A DNA stretch of 64,000 nt from Paracoccus halophilus (lineage in GTDB: Bacteria > Pseudomonadota > Alphaproteobacteria > Rhodobacterales > Rhodobacteraceae), in assembly GCF_000763905.1 (NCBI RefSeq), contig NZ_JRKN01000005.1:1-64000 (forward strand), written 5' to 3'. Shown piece by piece: positions 1 to 8,623 of the stretch (positions are counted from its first letter, which is position 1; every line of letters begins with the position of its first letter). Under the pieces are notes generated by a model. That model searched no databases. It saw nothing but the letters and a program-made list of their open reading frames with translations, and had not been told where the DNA came from. The position numbers and the translations under genes were made by a program.

Positions 1-1
1 G

Positions 2-97
2 CTGGCAAAGGATTGGGAGAAATCCATCGAGAGCGCAGAGGCATGGGTTCTCATCGCACATATCAGGCGCATGACCAGGGCAATCGCAACAGATTGA
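2..97 (+). mobile_element. IS5-family transposase, C-terminal end (cut by window edge)
   Basis: The frame opening at base 2 encodes LAKDWEKSIESAEAW and continues to IRRMTRAIATD before a TGA stop at 95-97. A tail of the form RRLAKDFE...A.AW...ASI..LTRRLA is typical of IS5-family (IS427-group) transposases, so this is probably the last 31 residues of such a protein whose body lies left of the window. Bases 98-150 would hold the right end of the element, but I could not define a terminal inverted repeat without the left end. Whether the transposase is intact cannot be judged. Confidence 0.6.
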
Positions 98-247
98 AAT
101 CATTCATCTCGTTTTGAATCTGGCTCTATGACGCGCTGCGCCTGACGCGGGGGCTTTGAACCAAGCTGACCCGACACAGCCGCCCGGGCGCCCTGCGGGG
201 CAGACGGGCGGCCACCGATATCGTGCGATCAATCTGGGAGGAGACAG

Positions 248-2071
248 ATGCAGATCAAACCACCATTCACCGAGCTTGAGGTGCCAAAGGCCTCGGCCGG
301 TTTCTACGAGGGGAACAGCATTCCGATCGCCCTGCTCAGCAAGGGCATCATGATCGGGCTGGTGCTGTGGGCGCTGATCTGGCCCGCGAATGCCAATGGC
401 ATTCTCGGCAGCCTGAACGCGCGCCTGCTGGAAAGCTTCAACGGCTTTTACATCGTCATGGCGGGGCTGTTCTTCTTCTTTTTCCTGATCATTGCGCTTC
501 TGCCGCGCACCGGCCGCCGCGTGATGGGCCTGCCGGGCGAAAAGCCGGAATTCTCGACCTTTTCATGGTTCGCGATGATGTTCGGCGCGGGCCTCGGGGT
601 CGGGCTGATGGTCTTTGCCACGGCCGAGCCGCTGGGGCTCTGGGCCTCGAACCCGGTGATCCTTGCCGGCGAGGTCGAACCCAACACGGCCGAGGGGGTC
701 ATTCCCGCCTATCGCTACACCTTCCTGCATTACGGCTTTCACGCCTGGGCGACCTATGTGGTGACCGGGCTGTCGCTGGCCTATTATGCCTATACGCGCG
801 GCATGCCGCTGACCATGCGCACTGCGCTGACGCCACTGTTCGGCGGGCTGATGAACGGCTTTCTGGGTCATGTCGTCGATGTCCTGGGGATGGTCGCGAC
901 GATTCTGGGCGTGGCGGTGACGGTGGGCTTCGGCGTCTCGCAATTCATCGACGGCCTTTATGCCATCACCGGCATGGAATGGATGATGGACCTGACCGGC
1001 GAGGTGCCTGTTCCGGCCACCGTCGGGCTGATCACCGGGCTGGTCGTGGTGATGGGCCTGTCGGTCCTGTCGGCGGTCTCGGGCGTCGGGCGCGGGGTGA
1101 AATACCTGTCGAACCTGAACCTCGTGCTGTCCATCGCCCTGATCCTGGTCTTTGTCGTCTTCGGATCGTTCATGTTCGCGATCACGACCTATGCGACGGC
1201 GCTGGCCGATTACGTGCTGAATTTCGTCTCGCTCAGCTTCGGGGCGTTCGGGCCGCAATCACCGGCCGAATTCGCCGCCGCCCTGCCGCCCGAGGCGGCG
1301 GCCCATGCCGATGCGCTGCGCGCCGGCGCGACCAATGCCTGGGGCAGCTATGACGCCTTTGTCGCCGGGCTGGAAGGCGAGGCCGCCGCATTGCCGCCCG
1401 AGGTCCTGCAAAGCGCCTATGCCGCGGGCGAGCCGGGCCGCCAGTTCGGCTGGCAGGCCGGCTGGACGACCTTTTACTGGGCGTGGTGGATCGCGTTCTC
1501 GCCCTTTGTCGGGCTGTTCCTGGCCCGCATCTCGCGCGGGCGCACGGTGCGCGAATTCGTCATCGGCTGCGTCTTCGCGCCGTCGCTGGTCTGCTTTGCC
1601 TGGATGACCATCCTGGGCGGCACGGCGCTGGATCTGGAACTGTCCGGCGTGGCCAACGGCGCGATCATCGGCGCCTCGAACACCGCCAAGCTTTTCGCGA
1701 CGCTGGCGCAGATGATCGACGGCCCCTTCCTGTCGGTCGTCACGGTCATGTGCGTGGTGCTGGTGCTGACCTTCCTCGTCACCTCGGCGGATTCGGGCAT
1801 CCTGGTGATGAACACGATCATGTCGGGCGGCGAGGCCGAAACCGGCATCAAGCATCGGATCATCTGGGGCCTGATCCTGACCCTGGTGATCGGCGTGCTG
1901 ATGATGGCGGCGGGCGACAACAATCCGCTGGATGCGCTGCGCAATGCCATGATCATCGGCGCGCTGCCCTTTACCATGGTGATGGGCCTGATGTGCATCG
2001 CCCTGGCCAAGGCGCTTTATCGTGACGGGTTGCGCGAAAAGCACGGGCTGGCGCCGGATCCCGCGACCTGA
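248..2071 (+). CDS. BCCT-family betaine/choline/carnitine transporter
   Basis: This 607-residue integral membrane protein has the BCCT signature YWAWW at residues 410-414, followed by SPFVGLFLARISRGRT. It also has a glycine-rich segment GAGLGVGL near residues 113-120, in the part of TM3 that lines the substrate and sodium site in BetP. Members import trimethylammonium osmolytes driven by sodium or proton gradients. A hydrophilic, alanine-rich stretch of about 70 residues sits before the YWAWW helix and makes it longer than the minimal family core. The ATG at 248 follows a GGAGGAGA ribosome site. The choX-betC pair 3 kb away suggests choline or betaine as substrate, but the exact substrate is not readable from sequence. 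Confidence 0.9.
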   Translation: MQIKPPFTELEVPKASAGFYEGNSIPIALLSKGIMIGLVLWALIWPANANGILGSLNARLLESFNGFYIVMAGLFFFFFLIIALLPRTGRRVMGLPGEKPEFSTFSWFAMMFGAGLGVGLMVFATAEPLGLWASNPVILAGEVEPNTAEGVIPAYRYTFLHYGFHAWATYVVTGLSLAYYAYTRGMPLTMRTALTPLFGGLMNGFLGHVVDVLGMVATILGVAVTVGFGVSQFIDGLYAITGMEWMMDLTGEVPVPATVGLITGLVVVMGLSVLSAVSGVGRGVKYLSNLNLVLSIALILVFVVFGSFMFAITTYATALADYVLNFVSLSFGAFGPQSPAEFAAALPPEAAAHADALRAGATNAWGSYDAFVAGLEGEAAALPPEVLQSAYAAGEPGRQFGWQAGWTTFYWAWWIAFSPFVGLFLARISRGRTVREFVIGCVFAPSLVCFAWMTILGGTALDLELSGVANGAIIGASNTAKLFATLAQMIDGPFLSVVTVMCVVLVLTFLVTSADSGILVMNTIMSGGEAETGIKHRIIWGLILTLVIGVLMMAAGDNNPLDALRNAMIIGALPFTMVMGLMCIALAKALYRDGLREKHGLAPDPAT

Positions 2072-2089
2072 CCCCGCGCCATGGCACAA

Positions 2090-2149
2090 GGGCCGGGGCG
2101 GCAGGCGGCGGCGGGCAGCAATGCCCGATCCGTCGCCGCGCCCCGGCCC
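2090..2149. terminator. Long nested hairpin between convergent transporter and arsH genes
   Basis: GGGCCGGGGCG at 2090-2100 pairs perfectly with CGCCCCGGCCC at 2139-2149. The loop contains further GCGGCG/CGCCGC and GCGGGCA/TGCCCG complementarity. It lies between the ends of two converging genes and has no U-tract, so it may act as a bidirectional barrier or RNA 3' end rather than a classical intrinsic terminator. Confidence 0.5.
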
Positions 2150-2152
2150 GGA

Positions 2153-2866
2153 TCAGACCGCCTTGCCCTGATTGACCCGCCCTGACAGCGCCGCGTGGCT
2201 TTCGACGCGCTCGGAATAGCGATCGACCAGATGATCGCGGATGTCGCGGGTCAGCAGGGTAAAGCGCAGCAATTCCTCCATCACATCGACGATCCGGTCG
2301 TAATAGGGCGAGGGCCTCATGCGGCCGGCTTCGTCGAATTCGTCCCAGGCCCTGGCGACCGAGGACTGGTTGGGAATGGTCAGGAGCCGCATCCAGCGCC
2401 CCAGGATCCGCAGCTGGTTCACCGTGTTGAAGCTTTGGCTGCCGCCGCAGATCTGCATCACCGCCAGCGTCTTGCCCTGGGTCGGCCGGATGCCGCCCAG
2501 CGACAGCGGGATCCAGTCGATCTGGCTTTTCATCAGGCCGGACATGGCGCCATGACGCTCGGGCGAGGACCAGACCATGCCCTCGCACCAGCCGACCAGT
2601 TCGCGCAGTTCCGCGACCTTGGGGTGATCGGCCTCGACCGCATCGACCAGCGGCAGGCCGCGCGGATCGAAGAATCGCGCTTCGGCGCCCAGGGCGGTCA
2701 GGATGCGGGCGGCCTCTTCGGCGGCAAAGCGCGAATAGCTGCGCTCGCGCAGCGAGCCGTAAAGCATCAGGATGCGCGGCGGATGCGTGGCCGGCGTTTC
2801 GGAGGCCAGCCCCGAGGGATCGACGGGCCGAAAACAGTCGGCGTCGATATTCGGCAGGTCAGTCAA
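2153..2866 (-). CDS. arsH: ArsH, NADPH-dependent FMN reductase of arsenic resistance
   Basis: This 237-residue flavoprotein carries the FMN phosphate-binding loop [10 protein letters not shown] at residues 37-46 and the ArsH-type core around [19 protein letters not shown]. ArsH enzymes use NADPH and FMN; several oxidise trivalent organoarsenicals to less toxic pentavalent forms. The start appears to be TTG at 2866, overlapping the end of arsC by 8 bp, because no ATG or GTG precedes the conserved N-terminus [15 protein letters not shown]. The overlap implies translational coupling. It is the last gene of the five-gene ars operon. Confidence 0.93.
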   Translation of the reverse strand: MTDLPNIDADCFRPVDPSGLASETPATHPPRILMLYGSLRERSYSRFAAEEAARILTALGAEARFFDPRGLPLVDAVEADHPKVAELRELVGWCEGMVWSSPERHGAMSGLMKSQIDWIPLSLGGIRPTQGKTLAVMQICGGSQSFNTVNQLRILGRWMRLLTIPNQSSVARAWDEFDEAGRMRPSPYYDRIVDVMEELLRFTLLTRDIRDHLVDRYSERVESHAALSGRVNQGKAV

Positions 2867-3278
2867 GGATTTCGCCCTTTTCGTTCAGGATCATCTGGCC
2901 GTCCTCCTTGTAAAGCGGACCGGGCGGCAGGCGGTCAAGCAGCGGCAGCACGGTTTCCGAGGGCCGGCACAGCCGCACGCCCCGGGGCGAGGCGACGATG
3001 GGGCGGTTGACCAGCACCGGATGCCGCAGCATCGCCGCCAGAATGGCCTCGTCGCCGACACCCTCGTCCAGCAGACCCAGCTCGGCCGCGGGCGATTTCG
3101 AGACCCGCAATGCCTGCCTGGGCGTCAGCCCGCAGGCGGCGAACAGCGCCAGAAGCTGCGGCCGCGTCCAGCCTTCGGCCAGATAGTCGATCACCACCGG
3201 CTCGGTGCCGGATTTGCGGATGATCCCGAGCACATTGCGCGAGGTGCCGCAGTCGGGATTGTGGTGGATGACGATCAT
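2859..3278 (-). CDS. arsC: Arsenate reductase, glutaredoxin-dependent (ArsC, Spx/thioredoxin-fold type)
   Basis: The 139-residue product starts [15 protein letters not shown], with the catalytic cysteine at residue 10 in the NPxCGTSRN loop of the plasmid R773 ArsC family. Later segments [10 protein letters not shown] and [12 protein letters not shown] match the arginine-bearing arsenate site of that family. It reduces arsenate to arsenite using glutathione and glutaredoxin. It lies 8 bp downstream of acr3, which would export the arsenite. The same operon also encodes an unrelated LMW phosphatase-type arsenate reductase, so two non-homologous enzymes for one reaction sit together. Confidence 0.93.
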   Translation of the reverse strand: MIVIHHNPDCGTSRNVLGIIRKSGTEPVVIDYLAEGWTRPQLLALFAACGLTPRQALRVSKSPAAELGLLDEGVGDEAILAAMLRHPVLVNRPIVASPRGVRLCRPSETVLPLLDRLPPGPLYKEDGQMILNEKGEILD

Positions 3279-3286
3279 CGGCCCTC

Positions 3287-4327
3287 TCAGGTGAAACGGT
3301 TGCGGGTACGGTTGGCGAAGGCGACCAGCGACAGCATCACCGGCACCTCGACCAGCACGCCGACGACGGTGGCCAGCGCCGCGCCGGAATGCAGCCCGAA
3401 CAGGCTGATGGCGACGGCGACGGCAAGCTCGAAGAAGTTCGAGGTGCCGATCATCGCGCAGGGGGCCGCGATGCGATGCGGCACGCCCATGGCATAGGCG
3501 GCGCCATAGGCAAGCGCAAAGATCGCATAGCTCTGGATCATGATCGGCACGGCGATCAGCAGGATGACGAATGGCCGGTTCAGGATCACCTCGCCCTGCA
3601 GGCCGAACAGGATCGCGACGGTGGCGATCAGCCCGATCACCGACCAGGGCTTGATGCGGGCGGTAAACGCCTCGATGGCGGCCGGGCTGCCCAGAATGCG
3701 CCGCGTCATCAGCCCCGCCGCCAGCGGCAGCACGACGTAAAGCACGGTGGCCAGCACCAGCGTCTGCCAGGGCACGGCGATCTCGGTCACGCCCAGCAGC
3801 AGCGCGACGATGGGCGCGAAGGCCACCACCATCACCAGATCGTTCACCGAGACCTGCACCAGCGTATAGGTCGCGTCGCCGCGCGTCAGCTGCGACCAGA
3901 CAAAGACCATCGCCGTGCAGGGCGCCGCGCCCAGCAGGATCAGCCCGGCGATATATTGCTGCGCATCCTCGGGCGCGATCCAGGGGGCAAAGATGTAATC
4001 GAAGAACAGCACCGCCAGCAGCGCCATGCTGAAGGGCTTGATCAGCCAGTTCACCGCCAGCGTGATCAGCAAGCCGCGCGGCTGCCGCGCGACGCCCGCG
4101 ACGGCGCCGAAATCGACATTGACCATCATCGGGTAGACCATCGCCCAGATCAGCACCGCGACGACAAGGTTGATCGAGGCGATCTCGGCCCCGGCGATCG
4201 CCTGCACCAGCCCGGGGGCAAGCGCGCCGATCACGATGCCGGCGATCATCGCCAGCGCCACCCACAGGGTCAGCCAGCGCTCAAAGGCGCCCAGGGGCGC
4301 GTGTTCGGCATGTCGAATATCGGTCAT
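3287..4327 (-). CDS. acr3: ACR3-family arsenite efflux permease
   Basis: This 346-residue protein is built of about ten hydrophobic helices. It contains the ACR3 signature region [15 protein letters not shown], with the conserved membrane cysteine at residue 137 that is needed for arsenite transport in studied ACR3 proteins. ACR3 exports arsenite from the cytoplasm using the proton gradient and belongs to the BART superfamily, distinct from ArsB. The gene lies between the two arsenate reductase genes with gaps of 6-8 bp, so it is clearly cotranscribed with them. Confidence 0.94.
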   Translation of the reverse strand: MTDIRHAEHAPLGAFERWLTLWVALAMIAGIVIGALAPGLVQAIAGAEIASINLVVAVLIWAMVYPMMVNVDFGAVAGVARQPRGLLITLAVNWLIKPFSMALLAVLFFDYIFAPWIAPEDAQQYIAGLILLGAAPCTAMVFVWSQLTRGDATYTLVQVSVNDLVMVVAFAPIVALLLGVTEIAVPWQTLVLATVLYVVLPLAAGLMTRRILGSPAAIEAFTARIKPWSVIGLIATVAILFGLQGEVILNRPFVILLIAVPIMIQSYAIFALAYGAAYAMGVPHRIAAPCAMIGTSNFFELAVAVAISLFGLHSGAALATVVGVLVEVPVMLSLVAFANRTRNRFT

Positions 4328-4333
4328 GCTGTC

Positions 4334-4849
4334 TCAGGCCTTCTCGGCGGGGGCGGACTGGCGGCCGATCTCATCCACGCGCTGTTGCAGCGACATGCGG
4401 TCCAGCGAGGCAATCGGCAGGCTGGTAAAGATCGAGATGCGGTTGCGCAGCATGCGATAGGTCTCCGCGAATGCCAGGTGCCGCTCGGCATCGGTGCCGG
4501 TGGCGGCGGCGGGATCTGGCAGCCCCCAATGCGCGGACATGGGCTGGCCGGGCCAGATGGGACAGACCTCGCCCGCCGCGTTGTCGCAGACGGTAAAGAC
4601 GAAATTCATCCGCGGCGCATCGGGCGCGGCGAATTCGTCCCAGCTTTTCGAGCGCAGCCCGGCAGTGTCATGGCCCAGCCGCTCAAGCAGTTGCAGGGTA
4701 AAGGGATGCACCTCGCCCCGGGGGCTGGAGCCGGCGGAAAAGGCGCGGAATTTGCCCTTGCCTTCGGCGTTCAGGATGGTCTCGGCAAGGATGGAGCGTG
4801 CCGAATTCCCGGTGCACAGGAACAGGACGTTATAGACGGTATCCGACAT
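4334..4849 (-). CDS. arsC: Arsenate reductase, low-molecular-weight phosphatase type (ArsC)
   Basis: The start at 4849 gives MSDTVYNVLFLCTGNSARS, a textbook P-loop with the nucleophile at Cys12; the longer frame upstream only adds unrelated residues. Cys88 (in FTVCDN) and Cys96 (in EVCPIWPG) form the usual second and third redox cysteines, and GLPDPA at 109-114 carries the acid residue. At 171 residues it is a little longer than the classical 130-140-residue enzyme. It is the first enzyme gene after arsR, 8 bp away. It resembles the thioredoxin- or mycothiol/glutaredoxin-linked LMW-PTP ArsC class common in alphaproteobacteria. Confidence 0.92.
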   Translation of the reverse strand: MSDTVYNVLFLCTGNSARSILAETILNAEGKGKFRAFSAGSSPRGEVHPFTLQLLERLGHDTAGLRSKSWDEFAAPDAPRMNFVFTVCDNAAGEVCPIWPGQPMSAHWGLPDPAAATGTDAERHLAFAETYRMLRNRISIFTSLPIASLDRMSLQQRVDEIGRQSAPAEKA

Positions 4850-4857
4850 GGTTGGCC

Positions 4858-5190
4858 TCAGCAGTTGCAAGCAATCTGGTCCAGAACCGGCTGGCAAAGC
4901 TCTGCCCGGCCGCCGCAGCAATCCTGCATCAGGAAGGCCAGCAGGCCGCGCATCGCCTCCATCTCGGGGAAATAACGGATCGAGCGCCCCTCGCGGGTCG
5001 AGCGCACCAGCCCTGCCCCGGCAAGGATATTGAGGTTGTTCGACAGCGTATTGGCGCGGATACCAAGCGCGGCGGCGATCTGCCCGGCGGTCATGCCCTG
5101 CAGCCCGGCCTGGATCAGCAGGCGAAAGACATCCAGGCGTATTTCATGCGCGAGCGCGGAGAGCGATTCGAGTGCACGATTCTTTTCCAT
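4858..5190 (-). CDS. arsR: ArsR-family arsenite-responsive repressor
   Basis: The 110-residue protein has a winged helix with the recognition region AGQIAAALGIRANTLSNNLNIL at residues 35-56 (shown here only as its core). It ends in a cysteine-rich tail with Cys91, Cys92, Cys99, Cys108 and Cys110. A C-terminal arsenite site made of a CC pair plus one more cysteine is known in the Acidithiobacillus-type ArsR, so sensing is probably of that kind rather than the N-terminal CxC type. It heads the ars operon and an AT-rich imperfect palindrome touches its start codon, which fits autorepression. It is divergent from choX. Confidence 0.93.
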   Translation of the reverse strand: MEKNRALESLSALAHEIRLDVFRLLIQAGLQGMTAGQIAAALGIRANTLSNNLNILAGAGLVRSTREGRSIRYFPEMEAMRGLLAFLMQDCCGGRAELCQPVLDQIACNC

Positions 5191-5209
5191 ATTTCATGTA
5201 TAATAGAAT
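5191..5209. promoter_or_regulatory. Candidate ArsR operator/promoter
   Basis: ATTTCATGTATAATAGAAT is an AT-rich imperfect inverted repeat (ATTTCAT against ATTCTAT) directly upstream of the arsR start codon, in otherwise GC-rich DNA. Its position suits an autorepressed ars promoter. The match to any published ArsR box was not tested. Confidence 0.4.
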
Positions 5210-5344
5210 TGATTATCCCGCGCAACGACGAAAACCCGCCGCGCGTCACGGAACGTCAACTTTCAGGCTGCTTCCCGCAAGCCGTTGCGCCCGCTGCCTT
5301 TCGCCCTTGTATTCGAACGGATTCCTGGCCGGATTCCGGCCCCC

Positions 5345-5362
5345 TTGAACCGGCCGGTTCAA
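5345..5362. promoter_or_regulatory. 18-bp perfect palindrome upstream of choX
   Basis: TTGAACCGGCCGGTTCAA is a perfect palindrome centred about 103 bp before the choX start. Direct repeats GGATTCC at 5319-5325 and 5331-5337 lie just upstream. The half-sites TTGAAC/GTTCAA resemble the outer parts of BetI-type (TetR family) operators, but the six-base spacing differs. The same half-sites with six-base spacing recur before uvrC at 34614-34631. Confidence 0.5.
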
Positions 5363-5456
5363 CTCGGGGCTTGATCCCGAAGCAACGCTATGGGTTGATG
5401 TGCCTAGACGCCTGTCCTCATGTCAGGATCGGGCCCATGACGAGATAGGAACCTGC

Positions 5457-6398
5457 ATGCCCAGCACTGTCCTGCGATCTTCACTGATCCTTGCTGCCTT
5501 GATTGCCGCCGCCCCGGCGCTGGCGGCCGATCCCGAAGCTTGCGCGACGGTGCGCCTGTCGGATCCCGGCTGGACCGATATCAATGCGACGAACGGCGTC
5601 GCGGCGACGCTGCTGGACGCTCTGGGCTACCGGCCCGATATCCGCACGCTCTCGGTCCCTATCGGCTATGAGGCGCTGAAGAATGGCGAGACGGACCTGT
5701 TCCTTGGGAACTGGATGCCGGCGCAGCAGAAATTCCGCGACGATCTGGACGCGTCGGGCAAGACCGAGGAACTGGCCCTGAACCTTACGGGCGCCAAGTT
5801 CACGCTGGCGGTCACCGATGCTGCCGATGACCTGGGCGTCAAGGATTTCGCCGATCTCGACGCGCACAGGGAGGCGTTTGAGGGCAAGATCTACGGCATC
5901 GAGCCCGGCGCCCCGGTCAACCAGACCATCGCCGGCATGATCGAAGCCGACAAGTTCGGGCTGGGCGACTGGGAACTGGTCGAATCCGGCGAACAGGCGA
6001 TGCTGGCGCAGGTCAGGCGCAATGATGCGGACGGCACGCCCTCGGTCTTTGCGGCCTGGGCGCCGCATCCGATGAACGTGAATTTCGACATTACCTACCT
6101 GTCCGGCGGAGACGCGGAATTCGGCCCCGATTTCGGCGGCGCCACCGTTCATACCGTCGCGCGCAAGGAATGGGTCGCGCAATGTCCGAACGTGGCGAAA
6201 CTGTTCCGCCAGCTGATCTTTACCGTCGATATGGAGAACGTGCTGATGGGCAATATCCTTGACGACGCGATGGACCCGCAGGACGCTGCAAAGGCATGGA
6301 TCGCCGCCAATCCCGAGCCGGTCGCGGCGTGGCTGGACGGCGTGACCACGCTGGACGGGGAACCCGGCCTGGCAGCGGTGACCGAAGCGGTCCAATAA
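5457..6398 (+). CDS. choX: Choline-binding periplasmic protein ChoX (ABC transporter)
   Basis: The ATG at 5457 gives a 313-residue protein with a signal peptide ending ALA at residues 21-23, so the mature protein is periplasmic. Aromatic residues in LSDPGW, FLGNW and FAAWAPHPMN correspond to the tryptophan cage that binds the trimethylammonium head of choline in ChoX and related OpuAC-type proteins. No permease or ATPase gene (choW, choV) follows; betC comes 12 bp later. It must therefore work with an ABC transporter encoded elsewhere, or the pair forms a scavenging module for choline released from choline-O-sulfate. Confidence 0.88.
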   Translation: MPSTVLRSSLILAALIAAAPALAADPEACATVRLSDPGWTDINATNGVAATLLDALGYRPDIRTLSVPIGYEALKNGETDLFLGNWMPAQQKFRDDLDASGKTEELALNLTGAKFTLAVTDAADDLGVKDFADLDAHREAFEGKIYGIEPGAPVNQTIAGMIEADKFGLGDWELVESGEQAMLAQVRRNDADGTPSVFAAWAPHPMNVNFDITYLSGGDAEFGPDFGGATVHTVARKEWVAQCPNVAKLFRQLIFTVDMENVLMGNILDDAMDPQDAAKAWIAANPEPVAAWLDGVTTLDGEPGLAAVTEAVQ

Positions 6399-6410
6399 GG
6401 CAATCCCCAG

Positions 6411-7907
6411 ATGACACGTCCCAATATCCTGATCGTCATGGCCGACCAGCTTTCGGGGGTGCTGTTCCCCGACGGCCCGGCCGATTTCCTGCATGTGCCC
6501 CATCTGCGCAAGCTGGCGAAACGCTCGACCCGCTATGCCAATGCCTATACCGGCAGCCCGCTTTGCGCGCCGGGCCGCGCCAGCTTCATGTCCGGGCAGT
6601 TGCCGCGCCGCACCCGCGTCTATGACAATGCGGCCGAGTTCGCCTCGGACATCCCGACCTATGCCCATCACCTGCGCCGGGCGGGCTATCACACCTGCCT
6701 GTCGGGCAAGATGCATTTCGTCGGCCCCGACCAGTTGCACGGCTTCGAGGAACGGCTGACCACCGATATCTACCCGGCCGATTTCGGCTGGACGCCCGAT
6801 TACCGCAAGCCGGGCGAGCGTATCGACTGGTGGTATCACAACCTTGGCTCGGTCACCGGCGCCGGCGTGGCCGAGATCACCAACCAGTACGAATATGACG
6901 ACGAGGTGGCCTATCACGCCTGCAGCAAGCTTTACGACCTGTCGCGCGGCGCGGATGACCGGCCATGGTGCCTGACCGTCAGCTTTACCCATCCGCACGA
7001 CCCCTTTGTGGCGCGGCGCAGATACTGGGACCTCTACGAGGGTTCGGCGGCGCTGACCCCGCCCGAACCCATCCCCTATGAGGAACAGGATCCGCATTCC
7101 CGGCGCCTGATGGATGCCTGCGACTGGCGCGCCTTCGACATCTCGGACGAGCATATCCGCCGCGCCCGCCAGGGTTATTTCGCCAATATCAGCTATATCG
7201 ACGACAAGCTGGGCGAATTGCTGGACGTGCTGGAGCGCACCCGGCAGGAGGCGATCATCGTCTTTTTGTCCGATCACGGCGAAATGCTGGGCACCCGCGG
7301 CATGTGGTTCAAGATGAGCTTCTTCGAGGGTTCGGCGCGGGTGCCGCTGATGATCTCGGCCCCCGGAATGCGGCCGGACCTGATCGAGACGCCGGTCTCG
7401 ACCATCGACGTGCTGCCGACGATCTGCGAACTGGCCGGAATCTCGATGTCCGATATCGCGCCCTGGACCGACGGGCGCTCGCTGGCGCAGGGGGCCGAGG
7501 GACGCGGCCCGGTCGCGATCGAATATGCCGCCGAGGGCAGCGTCGCGCCGCTGGTCTGCCTGCGCGACGGCGACTGGAAATATATCGCCTGCCACGCCGA
7601 TCCGGAACTGCTGTTCAACCTTTCCATGGACCCCGCCGAGCGCGTGGATCTGTCCGGTCATCCCGCCACGACCGAGGTGATCGAGCGGATGCGCGACATG
7701 GCCTCCGAACGCTGGGACCTTGCCGCCTATGACGCCGAGGTGCGCGAAAGCCAGGCCCGGCGCTGGATCGTCTACGAGGCGCTGCGCAACGGCGCCTATT
7801 TCCCGTGGGACCACCAGCCGCTGATGCGCGCCTCCGAGCGCTACATGCGCAATCACATGAACCTGGACGCGCTGGAAGAGGCCAAACGCTTCCCGCGTGG
7901 CGAGTGA
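6411..7907 (+). CDS. betC: Choline-sulfatase
   Basis: The 498-residue enzyme is a type I sulfatase. The CxPxR signature reads LCAPGR with Cys52, the residue converted to formylglycine, and metal ligands come from ADQ (residues 11-13) and the SDHGEMLG segment. Length and the C-terminal region MRNHMNLDALEEAKRFPR match choline-O-sulfate hydrolases, which yield choline and sulfate. No signal peptide is visible, so it is cytoplasmic. The 12-bp gap to choX indicates one transcript for capture and use of choline compounds. betA, betB and betI are not in the window. Confidence 0.92.
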   Translation: MTRPNILIVMADQLSGVLFPDGPADFLHVPHLRKLAKRSTRYANAYTGSPLCAPGRASFMSGQLPRRTRVYDNAAEFASDIPTYAHHLRRAGYHTCLSGKMHFVGPDQLHGFEERLTTDIYPADFGWTPDYRKPGERIDWWYHNLGSVTGAGVAEITNQYEYDDEVAYHACSKLYDLSRGADDRPWCLTVSFTHPHDPFVARRRYWDLYEGSAALTPPEPIPYEEQDPHSRRLMDACDWRAFDISDEHIRRARQGYFANISYIDDKLGELLDVLERTRQEAIIVFLSDHGEMLGTRGMWFKMSFFEGSARVPLMISAPGMRPDLIETPVSTIDVLPTICELAGISMSDIAPWTDGRSLAQGAEGRGPVAIEYAAEGSVAPLVCLRDGDWKYIACHADPELLFNLSMDPAERVDLSGHPATTEVIERMRDMASERWDLAAYDAEVRESQARRWIVYEALRNGAYFPWDHQPLMRASERYMRNHMNLDALEEAKRFPRGE

Positions 7908-8014
7908 CGGCGGCCATGAACGCGACGTCGCGACCCCGATCAACGCAGGACCGGGAACGGATCGGACGGCCGGGCGTTTCCCGCCCATGATTCCCCAGCA
8001 AAAGGAAGCTTCCG

Positions 8015-8578
8015 ATGTCCGACCTGCTAGTAATCGCCTTCGACAACGAGGCCGACGGCTTTGCGCTGCGCTCCGAACTGGTCAAGATGCAGAAGGAATA
8101 TCTGATCGAGCTTGAGGATGCGGTGGTCGTCACCCGTTCCTCGGCCGACGATATCCAGCTGCATCAGGCCATGAACCTGACCGCCGCGGGCGCCGTCGGG
8201 GGCGGCTTCTGGGGCACGCTGGTCGGGCTGATCTTTCTCAACCCGCTGATCGGCGCGGCGGTGGGGGCGGGCGCGGGCGCGCTGGCCGGCAAGCTCAGCG
8301 ACATCGGCATCAACGATCAGTTCATGCGCGATCTGGGCCAGTCGATCCCGCCGGGCGGCTCGGCGGTGTTCATCCTGGTGCGCAAGATGACCGCCGACAA
8401 GGTGCTGGCGCGGCTGGAAAGCTTTCACATGAAGGGCCGGGTCATGCAGACCTCGCTCTCCGACCCCGAGGAAGAGCGCCTGCGCGAAGCCTTTGCCGGC
8501 GGCAGGCTGGGCACGGCGCTTGGCATGCCCGAGGTGGACCAGCCGGCGGCCGGCACCAGACCCGCGCCCGAGGCCTGA
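8015..8578 (+). CDS. DUF1269 domain-containing membrane-associated protein
   Basis: The 187-residue protein starts MSDLLVIAFDNEADGFALRS and has a glycine/alanine-rich hairpin of two hydrophobic stretches at about residues 55-95 (AAGAVGGGFWGTLVGLIF, then AAVGAGAGALAG). The rest is a ferredoxin-like mixed alpha/beta domain. This is the DUF1269 pattern, a family with no established biochemical role that is often near stress genes. A GGAAG ribosome site precedes the ATG. It is a single gene between betC and mtgA. Confidence 0.85.
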   Translation: MSDLLVIAFDNEADGFALRSELVKMQKEYLIELEDAVVVTRSSADDIQLHQAMNLTAAGAVGGGFWGTLVGLIFLNPLIGAAVGAGAGALAGKLSDIGINDQFMRDLGQSIPPGGSAVFILVRKMTADKVLARLESFHMKGRVMQTSLSDPEEERLREAFAGGRLGTALGMPEVDQPAAGTRPAPEA

Positions 8579-8623
8579 GCCTATGACTTGACGGCGGGGC
8601 CGTGGCCGTGACAGGAGGCGGTC

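Noticed and set aside
156..353. 65-residue ORF before the BCCT gene
   Set aside because: It overlaps the BCCT start in another frame, is Arg/Pro-rich and has no ribosome site.
5481..7988. 835-residue ORF antisense to choX and betC
   Set aside because: Its residue composition (Arg, Gly, His, Gln rich) is that of a GC-rich shadow frame, while the plus strand encodes two clear families.
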